Shown one piece after another: positions 47,250 through 58,590 of a stretch of DNA of 64,000 nucleotides. Location of the stretch: assembly GCA_020205615.1 (NCBI GenBank), contig CM035173.1, positions 47,916,617 through 47,980,616 on the forward strand, given 5' to 3'. The position numbers and the translations under genes are program-made. The notes under the pieces were generated by a model, which saw only the letters and a program-made list of their open reading frames with translations, ran no database searches and was not told the origin of the DNA. Positions within the stretch are counted from its first letter, which is position 1, and each line of letters opens with the position of its first letter. This DNA is from Panax quinquefolius (lineage: Eukaryota > Streptophyta > Magnoliopsida > Apiales > Araliaceae).

Positions 47250-49740
47250 TGGCGCCCCCAAAATTAGGTATACATCACCCATCTTGGGTCGCCACTTACA
47301 TGGTAGATGTAATTTAAATACAACTTACTAACATAAGCTGCCTGTGTACTAATACGACATAAGCGTGAGTTTAAATACAAATATCGTCTACTAGATATTA
47401 TACAAACTCAAAAAGGAGTCCTCATTACAATTATTATCACACTATTTCACGTAATAGTGAGGACTACTAATGCTATCTTCAGACCATCACTCGTTTCCCG
47501 AGCTCGTCCCGCCTATATTCTCATTTTCAAGAGAAACGGTGAAAGAAAGGTGAGCTCAACTAGCCCAAGAAGAAATATTATGACTAAGATAATGCAGAAT
47601 AAATTATCAATAGTCTTCAACAATGTTAAACTGATAAAATACAATAGACAACCAGTTTAACTGCAGCAGAATATGCAATCCATTAAAAGAGTCAAGTAGA
47701 AAATAAAGTCTACTATCTTTTAGGTTTTAAAAGGTTTTTCATCAACCGTTATATTTGAGACTCAAACTTTAATAAATATTCCACATCATCGAATCACCCC
47801 TGCACTACGGCCAAGGATATTCTTTAGTATCACGACCACAATTATTCATGCACTACGGGCCAAGAATATTTGTGTATTCATTAATGGTCATGATCATGCC
47901 AACAACTGTCCATCAATGCACTACTACCACTAAGGATTTTTACCACATCATTTGTAACATTACGGGCCATGATTTACAGAATAGTCTCGGTCATAATCAT
48001 ACCAAGTCCATCTATACACTATGTGATACAGATGACTTTAAAAATATAAACATGAGGATGATGACAATGATATAAGAATTCAATAAAAAAGTTCAAGAAT
48101 TATTTTATCCAGAATTATTAACGCCCAAATTATCAACATGATCATTGTTTTGTAGAATAAATTCAAGTACGATCGGAAGAATATTTTCATGAAAGATCTT
48201 TGGATGAAACGCAAATATCAAGGATATTCCACTAATTTCATGGAGTATAGAAGTCAAAGTTTTAACATTTGGGTATAATAAAGAATGGAATAACAAAAGA
48301 AATCACCATGCATGCGATAGATCGCATGCATAACAGGTTATTCCAGCGTAATAATAAATAATCGGAACTGTGTCGTGAAATTCACAATCGATGTGATGTT
48401 CCAATGTAATAATAAAGATGGAACCAGATCCGGTGTAAAACACATGATAGATATTCCAACAGAATGATAAAGACGGGAACTGTGTCCGTAGAACATTACA
48501 CAGATAGATGTTCCAATGTAATAATAAAGACATCTTGTTCGGGTGTTTTACACCGATCCGTTCCATCTTTTATTATTCTGGTTGAACATCCCGCTTGCGT
48601 GTGAATTTCACCGACCGTTCCGTTATTTATTATTCTCGTTGAATAACTCCGTCTGTAAGTATTCTATCGCATTTACGGTGATTTCTTTTGTTATTCCATT
48701 CTTTATTATACCCAAATAAGTTAAAACTTCGACTTCTATACTCCATGAAATTAGTGGAATATCCTCGATATTTCAATGCTTCATCCAAAGATCTTTTCAT
48801 GAAAATATTCTTCCGATCGTTTTTGAATTTTACTCTACAAAACAAAGATTACGTTGATAATTTGGACGTTAATAATTCCCCGGATAAAATAATTTTGAAC
48901 TTGTTTTATCAATTTTATATCATTGTCATCATCCTCATGTTTATATTTTTAAAGTCATCTCAGGGCTCTGAGTGTATAGATGGACTTGGTATGATTACGA
49001 CCAGAGACTATTCTTGTAATCACGACCGTAATGTTACAAATGATGTGGTAAAAATCCTCAAAGGGTCAGAAAGTATCGATGGACAAATTGTTGGTATGAT
49101 CACTTAATTATTAATGAATACACAAATATTCTCGCCCGTAGTGCATGAATAATTGTGGTCGTGATACTAAAGAATATCCTCGTCAGAAAAGTGTGGGTGA
49201 TTCGATGATGTGGAATATTTATTAAAGTCGAGTCTCATTTATAATGTTGATGAAAACCTTTAAAACCTAAAAGATAGTAGATTTTATTTTCTACTCGAAT
49301 TTTTAATGGATCAGATATTCCACCGCAGCTTAAACCGGGTTGCCTATCAGATTTTATCGCTTAATATTGTTGAAGACTATTGATAATTTATTCGCATTAT
49401 CTTAGTCATAATATTTCTTATCGGGCTAGTTGAGCTCACCCTTTCTTTCACCGTTTCTTCGTGAAATGAGAATATAGCCGGGACTTAGCCTGGGAAACGA
49501 GTGATGGTCCCAAGATAAGATTAGTAGTCCCTCACTATTCGTGAAATAAGGTGATAATAATTGTAATGAGGACTCCTTTTCGAGTTTGTATAATATCTAG
49601 TAGATTTATATTTGTATTTAAACTCACGCTTTATGTCAGATTGTATACCTACGCTTATGTTAAGAAGTCAGATTTAAATTCGCACTACGTAAGTATGCAC
49701 CCAAGATGGGTGATGTATACCTAATTTTGGGGGCGCCACA
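47250..49740. repeat. 2.5-kb palindrome made of two inverted LTR halves
   Basis: 47250-48533 is the promoter-distal half of a family T LTR on the minus strand, aligned with 39805-41150. 48534-49740 is the same half on the plus strand, ending GGGGGCGCCACA. Matching landmarks are caaccacatcatttgtaaca (47943) against its complement near 49030, the ttattccattctttattata / complement pair (48690 and 48280), and ggaatatcc...ttcatggagtatagaag (48215) against cttctatactccatgaaat (48733). The centre, near 48533, lies in the 55-60-bp minisatellite. The promoter-side half of the LTR is missing. Confidence 0.9.
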
Positions 49741-50279
49741 GCTTGCTTTTTTACACATAGTAATAATGAAGGGATAAATAACGTTTTGGTCACCGATCGG
49801 GGTCCGATTTTCATTGTGGTTATCAAACTTTTTTGTTACAATCAATAACGTACTTTCAAAAACTTAAAAATGGTCATTCCGTTCGATTTTCCATCCAAAA
49901 ACTACTACGGAATCTCGTTCTCAGTAAGTCGAGTCGTTATTTTGTTGACGTGGCCCGTTATTTTTGCTGATGTGGAGGTTAAAAATTTTCTTAAAAAAAA
50001 TGTTACTCACAAGTCTCCAACTCTAGACCTCTTCAAATTAGAAACCTTATATTCCAACAAAAACCATTGTACCAACTATCTACCATGCTTAAATTTATGT
50101 AATACTAATATTTAAACTAAGTAGCATCGTTTCTAGGAATTATAATAATAATAATTGTAATAACTGTAATAATAATAATTATTATTGTAATAATACAGTG
50201 ACCAAAAAGGGATAACACACTGTAGTATTTCAATAAAATAATAATAATAAGGCTTAAATATGATTTACTATCCTAAACT

Positions 50280-50835
50280 ACACAATTTTTTTTAATAAAA
50301 AACTTAATTTTTTGTAATAATAAAAAAACACGCTTTTTTTTAATAAAAAAAAACCAAAACAACGCAAAAAAACAAGTAACAACGCAAAAAAAAAAACAAC
50401 GCACATAAAAAAAACGCAGTTTAAAAAAAACGCAAAAAAAAAAACAAAAAGCAACAACACAAAAAAACATAAAAAACGCAGCTTTTATGTAATTTGTAGT
50501 TTTTATTTGGTTTTTATTTTTGTTTATAATAAAATAAAAATGCAGTTTTTTGTAATTTGCAGTTTTTTTTTGTGTTTTGTTTTTTAAGCAGTTTTTTTAA
50601 TAAAAATAAAAATCGCATTTTATTATTACAAAAAAAATTAAAAATAAAAAAACTACAGTTTTATATGCAGTTTTTTGTTTTTTTTAATAAAAATAAAAAA
50701 GCTGCTGTTTTTTTATGTAGTTTTTTGTTTTTTTTTTGTGCTTTTTTAAACTGCGTTTTTTTTAGTTTTTTTTTGTTTTATGTGCGTTGTTTTTTTTTAT
50801 TTTTTGCGTTGTTTGTTGTTTTTTAAACTGCAGTT
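50280..50835. repeat. A/T-homopolymer inverted repeat with GCGTT/AACGC motifs
   Basis: The left half is A-rich with repeated aacgcaaaaaa, acgcagtttaaaa and cgcacataaaa. The right half is T-rich with ttttgcgttg, ttttaaactgcg and tatgtgcgttg in mirror-complement order. The centre is near 50550. The Phe/Leu-rich open frames over it (50273-50470, 50557-50826) are a consequence of poly-T/poly-A. Confidence 0.85.
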
Positions 50836-51062
50836 ATTTTTGTTTTTTGCCTAAAAAATGTAGAAACAGTAACATTAAGCATTATATAAATTTTTACCTA
50901 AACTACGCTTTTTTAATTATTATTATAATTATTACTATAATTTATATTTTTATATTTATATTAACATAAATTAAACTCCTTTTTTGTAATAAAAAAAAAT
51001 GACGAATGAGATACGGAAATATTTTTAGATCCGGAAACTAAAACTGCAGTGATCCTTGGATT

Positions 51063-51123
51063 CCAAATGGTATAAAATACTATTATTATTATTAAAAATT
51101 ATTATTATTGTTATTATTTTGAA

Positions 51124-51155
<32 letters not shown>

Positions 51156-51322
51156 GTAATTATTATTATTTTTATTAATTAAAAATTATTATTATTGTTG
51201 TTATTATTATTATTTTGAAATTATTATTATTCTTAATATTATTATTATTATTTTTATTATTCTTAATAATATTATTTTTATTATTATTATTTTAATATTA
51301 TTATTATTATTCTTAATGACTT
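51063..51322. repeat. (ATT)n-rich tract
   Basis: About 260 bp of interrupted TTA/ATT repeats. A shorter (AAT)n tract at 50138-50200 occupies the mirrored position in the same element. Confidence 0.9.
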
Positions 51323-52053
51323 GGCCTATACTCTGTTTTTTTATTATTAAGAAACGTTTCGGTAATGCTTGCGTGGAGTCAACTTGCAGAAAAAAATGGA
51401 GTCAACTTGCACAGTCAGCATTCCGTCCGTTTTTTGGACGGAAAATCGAACGACATGACCATTTTGTAAGTTTTTGAAAGTACAGTTATTCGATTGTAAC
51501 AAAAAAAGTTTCGGTAACCACAATAAAAACCGGACCCCAGTACAGTGACCAAAACATTATTTATCCCGTAACATGAAATACTATTTAATGATAATGTCCA
51601 AATTAATAAGTTAATTGGCCTAAATATCATTCAGTTGGGTACTTTCAACTCATTATCACATTTTAATATCACAACGATTAATTAATATTAATCATTTCAT
51701 TTTCTTTATGTAAAGCACATATATTAATTCACCATTTTACTTAGCTGAATTACTCCTTTCATTTAATTTACTATCACGCCACTGCCACACAAGGCTTTAG
51801 TACTCAAATTATATTATTCCATAATATAATTTTGATCTTAATCTAAGTTGACTAATATTTATTCTTGTTTAGTTAATTTCCATAACTAACTCTCATACGA
51901 TTCATGCTTTGCTATCTCAATCCATTCATAGACACTATAAATATCAAATATGACTCATATGATAACATATTAGGCACTAATATACAGTTCCTATAGTTCA
52001 GATTACACAACTCACCAGATTTTTACAAACTTATCTTGAATTGTCTACAGATC

Positions 52054-52099
52054 GGTGCGACCGCTCTGGTCTTAGGCTTGAGAGTGGCGCGGTCGCACC
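52054..52099. other. GC-rich stem in LTR G
   Basis: GGTGCGACCGC (52054-52064) and GCGGTCGCACC (52089-52099) are perfect 11-bp complements with a 24-base loop. A decayed GC-rich counterpart may lie in copy H near 7999-8070. Confidence 0.8.
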
Positions 52100-52300
52100 A
52101 CCTTAAGTTAGGACGTAGACATGTTATGCTTCAACAGAAACAGAACTTAACTTGCAAATCCTTTAACATGCTCCATACATGCTATCTCATTATACTAACC
52201 AAAATAAATCTCCAATGACTACATTCTTCAATAATTTAGAGATTAAACTTCAAGTTCAAACTCTATTTCCCTTAATAGTTGGTTAACTATAAAGATCTCA

Positions 52301-52331
<31 letters not shown>

Positions 52332-53041
52332 TTTCCACCAACTCACATAATTCAAGATATATATAACACATACATACTTCTCGTCGTATATTAATTTACT
52401 TAATAATTCTCTAACCAATTTAAAGGTATATTGATTTTCTTCTTTCGTCAACAACATATACACATACAAGTATAAACCTAGCACGCGTCGAATCATTAAT
52501 AGTATTCAATATAGTACACTGATTGGTTTTCCACAAACAACCAACAAATTAGTTTCCGTCTTATCTACACTATTTTCACAGTGAGTTAGATCGGTTACTA
52601 ATTCGTATATACCTTCGCTCTCTGAAGGAATCGTTTAGCCCAGTTCCTATACATCAACCATTAAAGGGGTACGGTTGCACTACCTTAGACTTGATACTTA
52701 CGCGTACATATACTCAAGAAATTGGTGGTTATCAAGGATATTTAATGTCACCAACTTACTATGATAAAATAATTCTATAAATTATTTAATGCCGATAGAT
52801 AAATCTTATCCATCTTCTTACTAATTCATCTCTACAATTTATAATAAATATATAATAATGATATATATATTTATTAAACACAACATCACTTATTACATAG
52901 CTCATATTACCCTATGTAACATAATACCACATACCTCATAACACATTTATATTCTTGTTCGAACCCATCTCATGCTTTAAGAATTTTATTCACTAAATTC
53001 TAATTTTAATATTTTCTGAAAATTCGGGTTCTTATAGTTTG

Positions 53042-53500
53042 CTTATCCCTTCTAGTAGACTAGTTGAAATATATTTGGAGGTAATTAGACCTGTGGGAGT
53101 AGAAGCTTTCTTTGAAGTTGAAGTTGATAATATTAATGAATGTAGAGATTTGATTTCAATTAGGGATGATGAAATAGAGTCAACTAATGAAAGTTATATG
53201 GATAGTTCTGTGGGAGAATGAATTGAGAATTAAGAGGATGATGAAATTGGGGATGGGGATGAGGGAAATCAGAGTGATGAATTTGGGGAGGGGGTAGAGG
53301 GTGATCAGACTGAGGGGACTGAGAGTGATGAATTTGGGGAAGGGTTGAGGGTGATCAGACTAGGGGGACTGAAGATGGGGTAGAAGGTGATCAGACTAGG
53401 TGGACTGAGGGTGATCAGACTGGGGGGACTGAAGATTGGACAGAGGGTGATCAGACTAGGGGACTGAAGATTGTCTGAGGATGGGGCAACTAACAAAGGG
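53042..53500 (+). pseudogene. MULE transposase, continuation of N-terminal part with acidic repeats
   Basis: Continues the frame of 36122-36336 across the GTTTG duplication: LIPSSRLVEIYLEVIRPVGV, then FFEVEVDNINECRDLIS and IRDDEIESTNES, with stops at 53219 and 53231. Next is an Asp/Glu/Gly-rich low-complexity stretch (DEGNQSDEFGEGVEGDQTEG-like) with repeated gagggtgatcagactgagg units from 53265 to 53480, whose unit changes shift the frame. Such acidic linkers are usual between the N-terminal region and the DNA-binding domain in MURA-type proteins. Confidence 0.75.
53265..53480 (+). repeat. GGTGATCAGACT minisatellite in the acidic linker
   Basis: Six copies of (g)GGTGATCAGACT(g/a)(g)gg with spacing of 24-50 bp, coding for Gly-Asp-Gln-Thr in one frame. 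Indels between units break the frame. Confidence 0.85.
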
Positions 53501-53559
53501 AAGGGAAAACAAAGGTAAGGGAAGGGTGCAACTATAACATAGAAAGGCAAAGGAAAAGG

Positions 53560-55360
53560 AACAAGATTTGCCACTAACAAAGGGAAGGGAAAACAAACTA
53601 CAGAAACTCAAACTTCACAAGAAGAACCACATGAACCAGGATTTTCATCCTTTGACTATGATGACTCTGATGTGGAAAGGATGCCTAGGGTTAATGAGTT
53701 TGATCCTGAACCACCTGAACAAGAACATAAAGGGTATCCAGAATTTAGAGAAGGTGTCATAGAGGATCCTAAGTTTGTGTTGGGAATGACATTTACCAAT
53801 GTCACTGAAGTGAGGGCAGCAATCAGAAATCATGGCATCAAATAAGGAAGGAAGGTGTATTTCAAGAAAAACCTGTTAAATAAGATCCAAATAAGGTGTG
53901 TGGAGCCATGTACATGGTACTTTTATGCTGAAAAGGTGCAAAGAGAGCTCACATTTAAAATCACTAGGTTACAAAAAATGCATACTTGTTGCAGAGAGTG
54001 GGATAATTATTGTATAAATGCACAGTGGATAATTGTTGAAGAGTCATGCCTGGGAGTACTTGTATCTTGAAGAGAGTAGAACTAGAGAAGGGACAAGACT
54101 TAGGCAGATTTTTGAGATTTTATGTTTATCTGCAGCCATTAAAAGAAGAATTTAAATTGGGGTGTAGACCATTGGTGGGGCTTGGTGGCTATTTTCTCAA
54201 AGGACTATATGGGGGTTAGTTATTGACTGCAGTTGGTGTTGACCCTAACAATGGTATGTGGCCAGTTGCTTGGGCTATTGTTGAATCTGAGAACACTCAG
54301 TCTTGGGTGTGGTTTATGAACTTGCTGGTAGAAGATCTTGGGATTTCAAATGATGGAGGCTGCACATTCATTTCAGATAAACAAAAGGTATAAATATCTC
54401 TCCATTTATATATATTTTATTCCATCAATTATTACATTGATTGCATGTTTCTGATAAATTACCTTTTTTGTCCCCAGGGTTTGATTAATGCTTTAGAAGA
54501 TGTGGTCCTAAGTGCTGAACACAGACATTGAGTTATGCATTTATATAAGAACTTTTGGCAAATACATAAAGGCTCTAGATTAAGAAAATTGGTTTGGAAT
54601 ACTGCCAAAGCTACAAATCCTTATGTCTTTCAAAAGGCAATGGAGGTGTTATAAAAGGAAGATAAGAGTGCATATGAATGGTTAGCTCCTAAGCCACCTG
54701 CTCAGTGGAGTAGGTCTCATTTTCAGACCATATGCAAAAGTTACATGTATATCAATAACCATTGTGAGGTATTTAATAGCAAAATTCTTAAGGCTAGAGT
54801 GAAACTAGTAATAGGGTGTCTAGAAGGACTTAGATTATATTGCATGAATAGGATTGTTAAAAGGAGAGAAATGATGTTGAAATATAATGGTGTAGTGTGC
54901 CCTAGAATAGCTAAAAAAGTAGAAAATGGAAAGGTCAGGCAGGGGGTGGATTGCCATTGTGGTTAGGTGGTGGTGGGAGGTTTACAGTGACTATGACTTC
55001 TGGGGTCCATTCATTTGTGGTGGATTTGGGAAAAAAACATGTACCTATAGGAGGTGGACTTGTCTGGAATACATTGTGCTCATGCTGTGTCATGCATTAA
55101 CAAAATAGGACATGATCCATACACATATGTACATGAGTGTTTAACCAAGGACATGTATCTAAAGGTTTACAGTCACAATATTGAGCCTATAAAGCACAAA
55201 TCTGAGTGGGATCCTACTCGGATTGAGCCAGCTTTGCCACCAGTTAAACATACTCCTGTAGGCAGGCGTAAAGTTGTTGGGAGGAAAAAATATTATTAAA
55301 ATGTGGATTTCGCAAGGAATGTGATCACAATTCAAGAAGGTGTCCTCAAGTAAGTTAACT
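53560..55360 (+). pseudogene. MULE (MURA-like) transposase, catalytic part
   Basis: The DNA-binding domain starts near 53690 (NEFDPEPPEQEHKGYPEFRE, KFVLGMTFTNVTEVRAAIRN, stop at 53842, then KNLLNKIQIRCVEPCTWYFY). The MULE DDE domain runs from about 54150: CRPLVGLGGYFLKGLYGG, stop at 54217, LLTAVGVDPNNGMWPVAWAI, then FISDKQ, a 90-bp intron with GT/AG ends (54388-54477) and GLINALEDVV. The family's first catalytic Asp (GLDG) is Gly (codon 54184-54186); FISD keeps the second. Later NNHCEVFN is followed by an SWIM-type end (WDLSGIHCAHAVSCI near 55050-55095, frame-shifted) and a zinc knuckle with C-G...D-H-N-x-R-R-C-P at about 55295-55347. At least five stops and frameshifts. It cannot be active. 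Confidence 0.88.
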
Positions 55361-55439
55361 GTGTGTTTTTATTTATGTGCTTTTTCAAGATCCTATATTG
55401 GGTTTAATACATAATACATTTCTGTTTGTCTATTTTTAG

Positions 55440-55913
55440 AAACTGAATAAGCAGCTAGATGTGATTTCACAATATTCACAGGCACCACAAAATCAATCAT
55501 CTCAACCTCCTCCAAAGGCTAAGAGGGCTAAAAAGGTTCAAAAGACTTGTGAGGCTCGTACTCAAGCTTCTCAACCTCCACCAATGACAACAACACATGA
55601 GTCTACAATGGAGCCAGGTGGAATGAATGTTAAGCAAGAGCAAGCAGGAGGTTTTACAAAGTGGCAAGGTGGAATCCATTGTGAGGGCAGCCAAAGAAAT
55701 GACTCAGATGATATATTACAACCCAAGGAATACACATGGAAGGGAAAACAATGTACAACACTAGGAGACCTAGAAGCTGCAGCAAGATCCAAAAGAGAGA
55801 AAATCCAGTTTAGGAAACTAAAAAATGGAGGGCCTACTACAAATAAAGTGTTTGGATGTGATTTTTGGAATTTTTTTGTTCTTTTTTTGGGTAATAAGCT
55901 TATGAATTATTGA
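55440..55913 (+). pseudogene. C-terminal tail of the MULE transposase
   Basis: After an intron-like gap (about 55350-55440) an open frame of 150 codons from 55461 is rich in Gln, Pro, Ser, Lys and Thr (SQPPPKAKRAKKVQK, QASQPPPMTTTHES, GKQCTTLGDLEAAARSKREK). Such low-complexity basic tails follow the SWIM and zinc-knuckle part in many plant MULE proteins. No other domain is visible. Confidence 0.6.
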
Positions 55914-56169
55914 TGTATATATCCAGTTTAGGGTATTTTTTGGGGCCTACTGCAAATAATTGCTCCTAAGCTTATGAATTATTGATGTATGTATGTTGCT
56001 TAGGGCCAAGAAGGTGTGGCTGGGATTGTAAATTGTAGTGTATGATGCATTTTGTTAATAGGCATGTTAAGACAACTATTTTGAATTGACTCTGATTTGT
56101 GGAATGTACTGAGAATTAATTACTAAATTGAATGACAATAGTAGTTCATGGAAGTTTATAACAATTTGA
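55914..56169 (+). other. 3' non-coding region of MULE J
   Basis: AT-rich and without a gene. Contains a duplicated ataagcttatgaattattgatgta (55893 and 55969), and a ttgaattgactctg...ttgaatgacaatag segment that recurs as ttgaattgcctctg...ttgaatggcaatag at 60340-60375, on the far side of CACTA element K. Confidence 0.6.
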
Positions 56170-56189
56170 CACTAGTACAAAATCATAAA

Positions 56190-56345
56190 AAGATAACACT
56201 TAAAAGATAACGTTTTTATAAAAAAAAATGTAGTGGTGTTTTTTTTACAACATTTTTTTAATAAAATGTTATAGATATATATGAAAAAAAATTATGTATT
56301 TATAAGGGCAGTTTTTGATTTTAAAAAGATAACGTTTTTTAAAAA
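56190..56345. repeat. Left subterminal repeats of CACTA K
   Basis: Several copies of aaaGATAACgtttt(t) and acaacatttttt, with inverted partners at 59810-60160. Confidence 0.7.
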
Positions 56346-56379
56346 AAAACATATCTATGTAAATTAAAAGTCCCGCATG

Positions 56380-56853
56380 TTCTCTCTGTTCAACTCTGTC
56401 TCTCTCATTTCACCTACTGTGTAGAAACAAGAAGAAAAACCTCCCTCTTAACCAGTTTTAGATCTGACGATGACTCCCTCTAACTCCTTATAGATCGACG
56501 GCTCAAGATCTGTAGCTCAAATCTCTCACTCAGATATGCAGCACATCTCATTCTCCTCCCTCTCGACTCCCTCTAACCCTAGAAATATGGCTGTACATGT
56601 AAGGGGGATACGTACAGTACAGATGGAGTAATAGCACCACTGCAAATGCCGCGGTACGGCGTTGAAGAAAAGAAGAAGCTTTTTATATCTTAACATGGAA
56701 GCATATACAATACGAGACAGTCAACTTGCTTGAGATTCAACGTGTCCTCGTCGGTGGAAAAATGCCTTCTTATCCTCTTTTTTTTTTATAATTTAAATCA
56801 TACTATATCTCATTCCAATTTCGACTGAAAAAAATCCTCTGCAAACCCTAGAA
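56380..56853 (+). other. 5'-UTR-like sequence captured by CACTA K
   Basis: CT-rich (ctctctcattt, ctccctctaaccctag) and less AT-rich than the surroundings, ending in cctagaa before the serpin ATG. A leader or promoter fragment is likely. The contributing gene is unknown. Confidence 0.4.
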
Positions 56854-57241
56854 ATGAACCTCCGCCAATCGATCAGCAACCAAACCGACGTCTCACTGAC
56901 CCTGGCAAAGCACGTTCTGTTAAACCATGGAAAAGATTCTAACGTTGTTTTCTTGCCCCTTTCGATCCACGTTGTTCTCAGCTTGATTGCAGCGGGTTCT
57001 AATGGCCAACCTAGACCAATTGCTGTCTTTTCTTAAATCGAAAACTACGGACGAGCTTAATTCCCTTTCTTCTCAGCTCGTTGACCTTGTTTTTGCCAAC
57101 GGTAGCGCCGCCGGTGGGCCTCGGTTGTCGTTCGCCAATGGGGTATGGGTTGACAAGTCGCTCTCTTTGAAGCCTTCTTCCAAGCAGGTGGTGGATACAC
57201 TGTATAAGGCTGCTTCTGATCACGTTGATTTCCAGACAAAG
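56854..57241 (+). pseudogene. Captured first exon of a plant serpin (serine protease inhibitor), frame-shifted
   Basis: Serpins trap serine or cysteine proteases through a reactive-centre loop. Here only the N-terminal exon is present. ATG at 56854 opens MNLRQSISNQTDVSLTLAKH, then SNVVFLPLSIHVVLSLIAAG, the conserved N(V/I)(V/I)(F)SP.S(I)..(V)LS..AAGS helix. The frame shifts near 57000 and continues from another frame as LDQLLSFLKSKTTDELNSLS, later GPRLSFANGVWVDKSLSLKP and YKAASDHVDFQTK. It ends at a clear splice donor (acaaag/gttag, 57241/57242). The plant serpin family has an intron at this place. The second exon with the reactive centre is absent, so no inhibitor can be made. It sits inside a CACTA element, which indicates capture. 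Confidence 0.88.
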
Positions 57242-58590
57242 GTTAGTTTCTTTATCTTTAGAGTTGATCCCAGTAATTGTTTTACTTTGTTTACATTGAG
57301 GGTATAACCATATATCTATCATCTTTACAAATCACTAATGTGTAGTTTATACACGAACTAGTTTATGAGTTTTTAAAATTGCTGTTAGCTTATTTGGCAT
57401 TGGTAATTATTGTATTGAAATTGCTAATATTGTTTATAACCCCAAGTTCTATTTGGTTGAAATCTCCTGTGAAAATGGTCTTCCTTTCCTTGCTTCTCTA
57501 GTTTCTGAGTTAGGTAGTTTATTTTAATATCTGTTTTCAACCTCCTTTACCAAAGGATGAGAATAGGCAAACTTTCTCTTCACTTGTACAACCATATTTA
57601 ATATCCATCTTTCCATGGTCATATCGGCATAGTTGCCACAAATAATGACTTGTATTGGGAGGTATATGCAGACAGAAATTGAGATTTTGTGTGAAATGCA
57701 GTTCTATGGAAACATGTTTGAGAACATTCTTATAATGGCATGTGCCTGCTTATATGTTTTTATAATACTACCACTTTTCTTATTTTTGTTTTTCTTTTAT
57801 TTTTATTTTTATAAATAATCTTTACACCACTCATTATTAATAATGCTAGAATTAAATCCATTTCAGTTGTTATCCCAAGTTTTAAAACTTCATAAGAAAA
57901 TTATGGTCATGGTCACCTAATATCATTTTTTGGACATACTGATTAATCCCACATATACATGCAATCACCAAGATCCACGTGTACTCGCCTGCTAATGTTG
58001 AACACAAATACAATACATTTGAGTTTATCTAATCTTATTTAATATATTTGAGCGTTCACCTTTTCATATCTTGGTTTAATTGGGAATTTGAATCTTGATC
58101 TAAATAAAAGATTGAACTATCTCTCTGTCTCTCAGCATGAGATTCTAGCAGTTTACCTGATTTATACATATATTTTAAAAACTTATGTTTGTGGATTATT
58201 ATTAATTATTTTCAAAAAGTATATTATTTGGGAATGCTTGAATATCTTGCAGATATTTAACTTGGTCGATGAACTTCTATACATATCTGGTTATCAAGCT
58301 GGAAATTTAGTAGGAAATATTGCTAGAATATCCAACTTATTTCATATAGATATTTATATAGTGATTCTTTTTCTAAAGATTGAATCTATATAATGGTGTT
58401 TATGCTTTATGTATGCCTGCTTGTTGACAGTGGTATTACATTTGTGTTCTTGTTTTCATATTTTAATGTAATATGGTCCTAGAAATGATTAAGCTCACTT
58501 TTTTCTTCTACTAGTAGTCTTGCTACTCGTACTTCTAAAGGAAATTCTTTTACAAAATGATTTTTTCCTTGATATTTGGGTTTATAACAG

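Larger units (their letters stand above)
39805..49746 (-). mobile_element. Dead Tekay-like chromovirus C (family T), 5' LTR rearranged
   Basis: 3' LTR 39805-42388, polypurine tract at 42389, pol and gag on the minus strand, primer site 47234-47246, then the 5' LTR region 47250-49740, half of which is inverted. T-runs flank both ends (TTTTT at 39800-39804, TTTTTT at 49747-49752), a plausible target duplication, with six unexplained bases (gcttgc) before the right one. RT, RNase H and integrase are all present, but in broken frames. It is more complete internally than element B (4.86 kb against 3.97 kb). Confidence 0.9.
49771..51567. mobile_element. Non-autonomous MULE-like element with long terminal inverted repeats
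   Basis: GGGATAAATAACGTTTTGGT at 49771 pairs with the right end ACCAAAACATTATTTATCCC (ending at 51567). The inverted repeat continues for about 150 bp (ggggtccgattttcattgtg, gttacaatca, tttcaaaaactta, ttcgattttccatccaaaaa and complements at 51428-51545). Flanks GTAATAATGAA (49760-49770) and GTAACATGAA (51568-51577) look like a slightly diverged 9-11-bp target duplication. No transposase; the inside is low-complexity. 49990-50130 and 50990-51060 are plain AT-rich sequence. Confidence 0.85.
36337..53036 (-). mobile_element. Solo LTR of family G (copy G), host of element C and a long-TIR element
   Basis: The plus strand starts TGTGACGCCCCCAAATCCGG at 36337 and ends AATTCGGGTTCTTATA at 53036. 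The 5-bp duplication GTTTG lies at 36332-36336 and 53037-53041, inside the MULE transposase exon. Without element C (39805-49746) and the long-TIR element (49771-51567), about 5 kb of LTR remains in three pieces: 36337-39804, 49747-49770 and 51568-53036. No genes lie in these; the longest frames (38333-38596 and 39449-39688) have no recognisable motif. On the minus strand the first bases match copy H at 9774. No polypurine tract follows on the right, so it is solo. Confidence 0.8.

Noticed and set aside
50273..50969. Phe/Leu-rich open frames that look like membrane proteins
   Set aside because: They arise from poly-A/poly-T runs; both strands and several frames are open.
56854..57241. Serpin piece as a real host gene
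   Set aside because: One exon only, frame-shifted, without the reactive-centre exon, and enclosed by CACTA ends.
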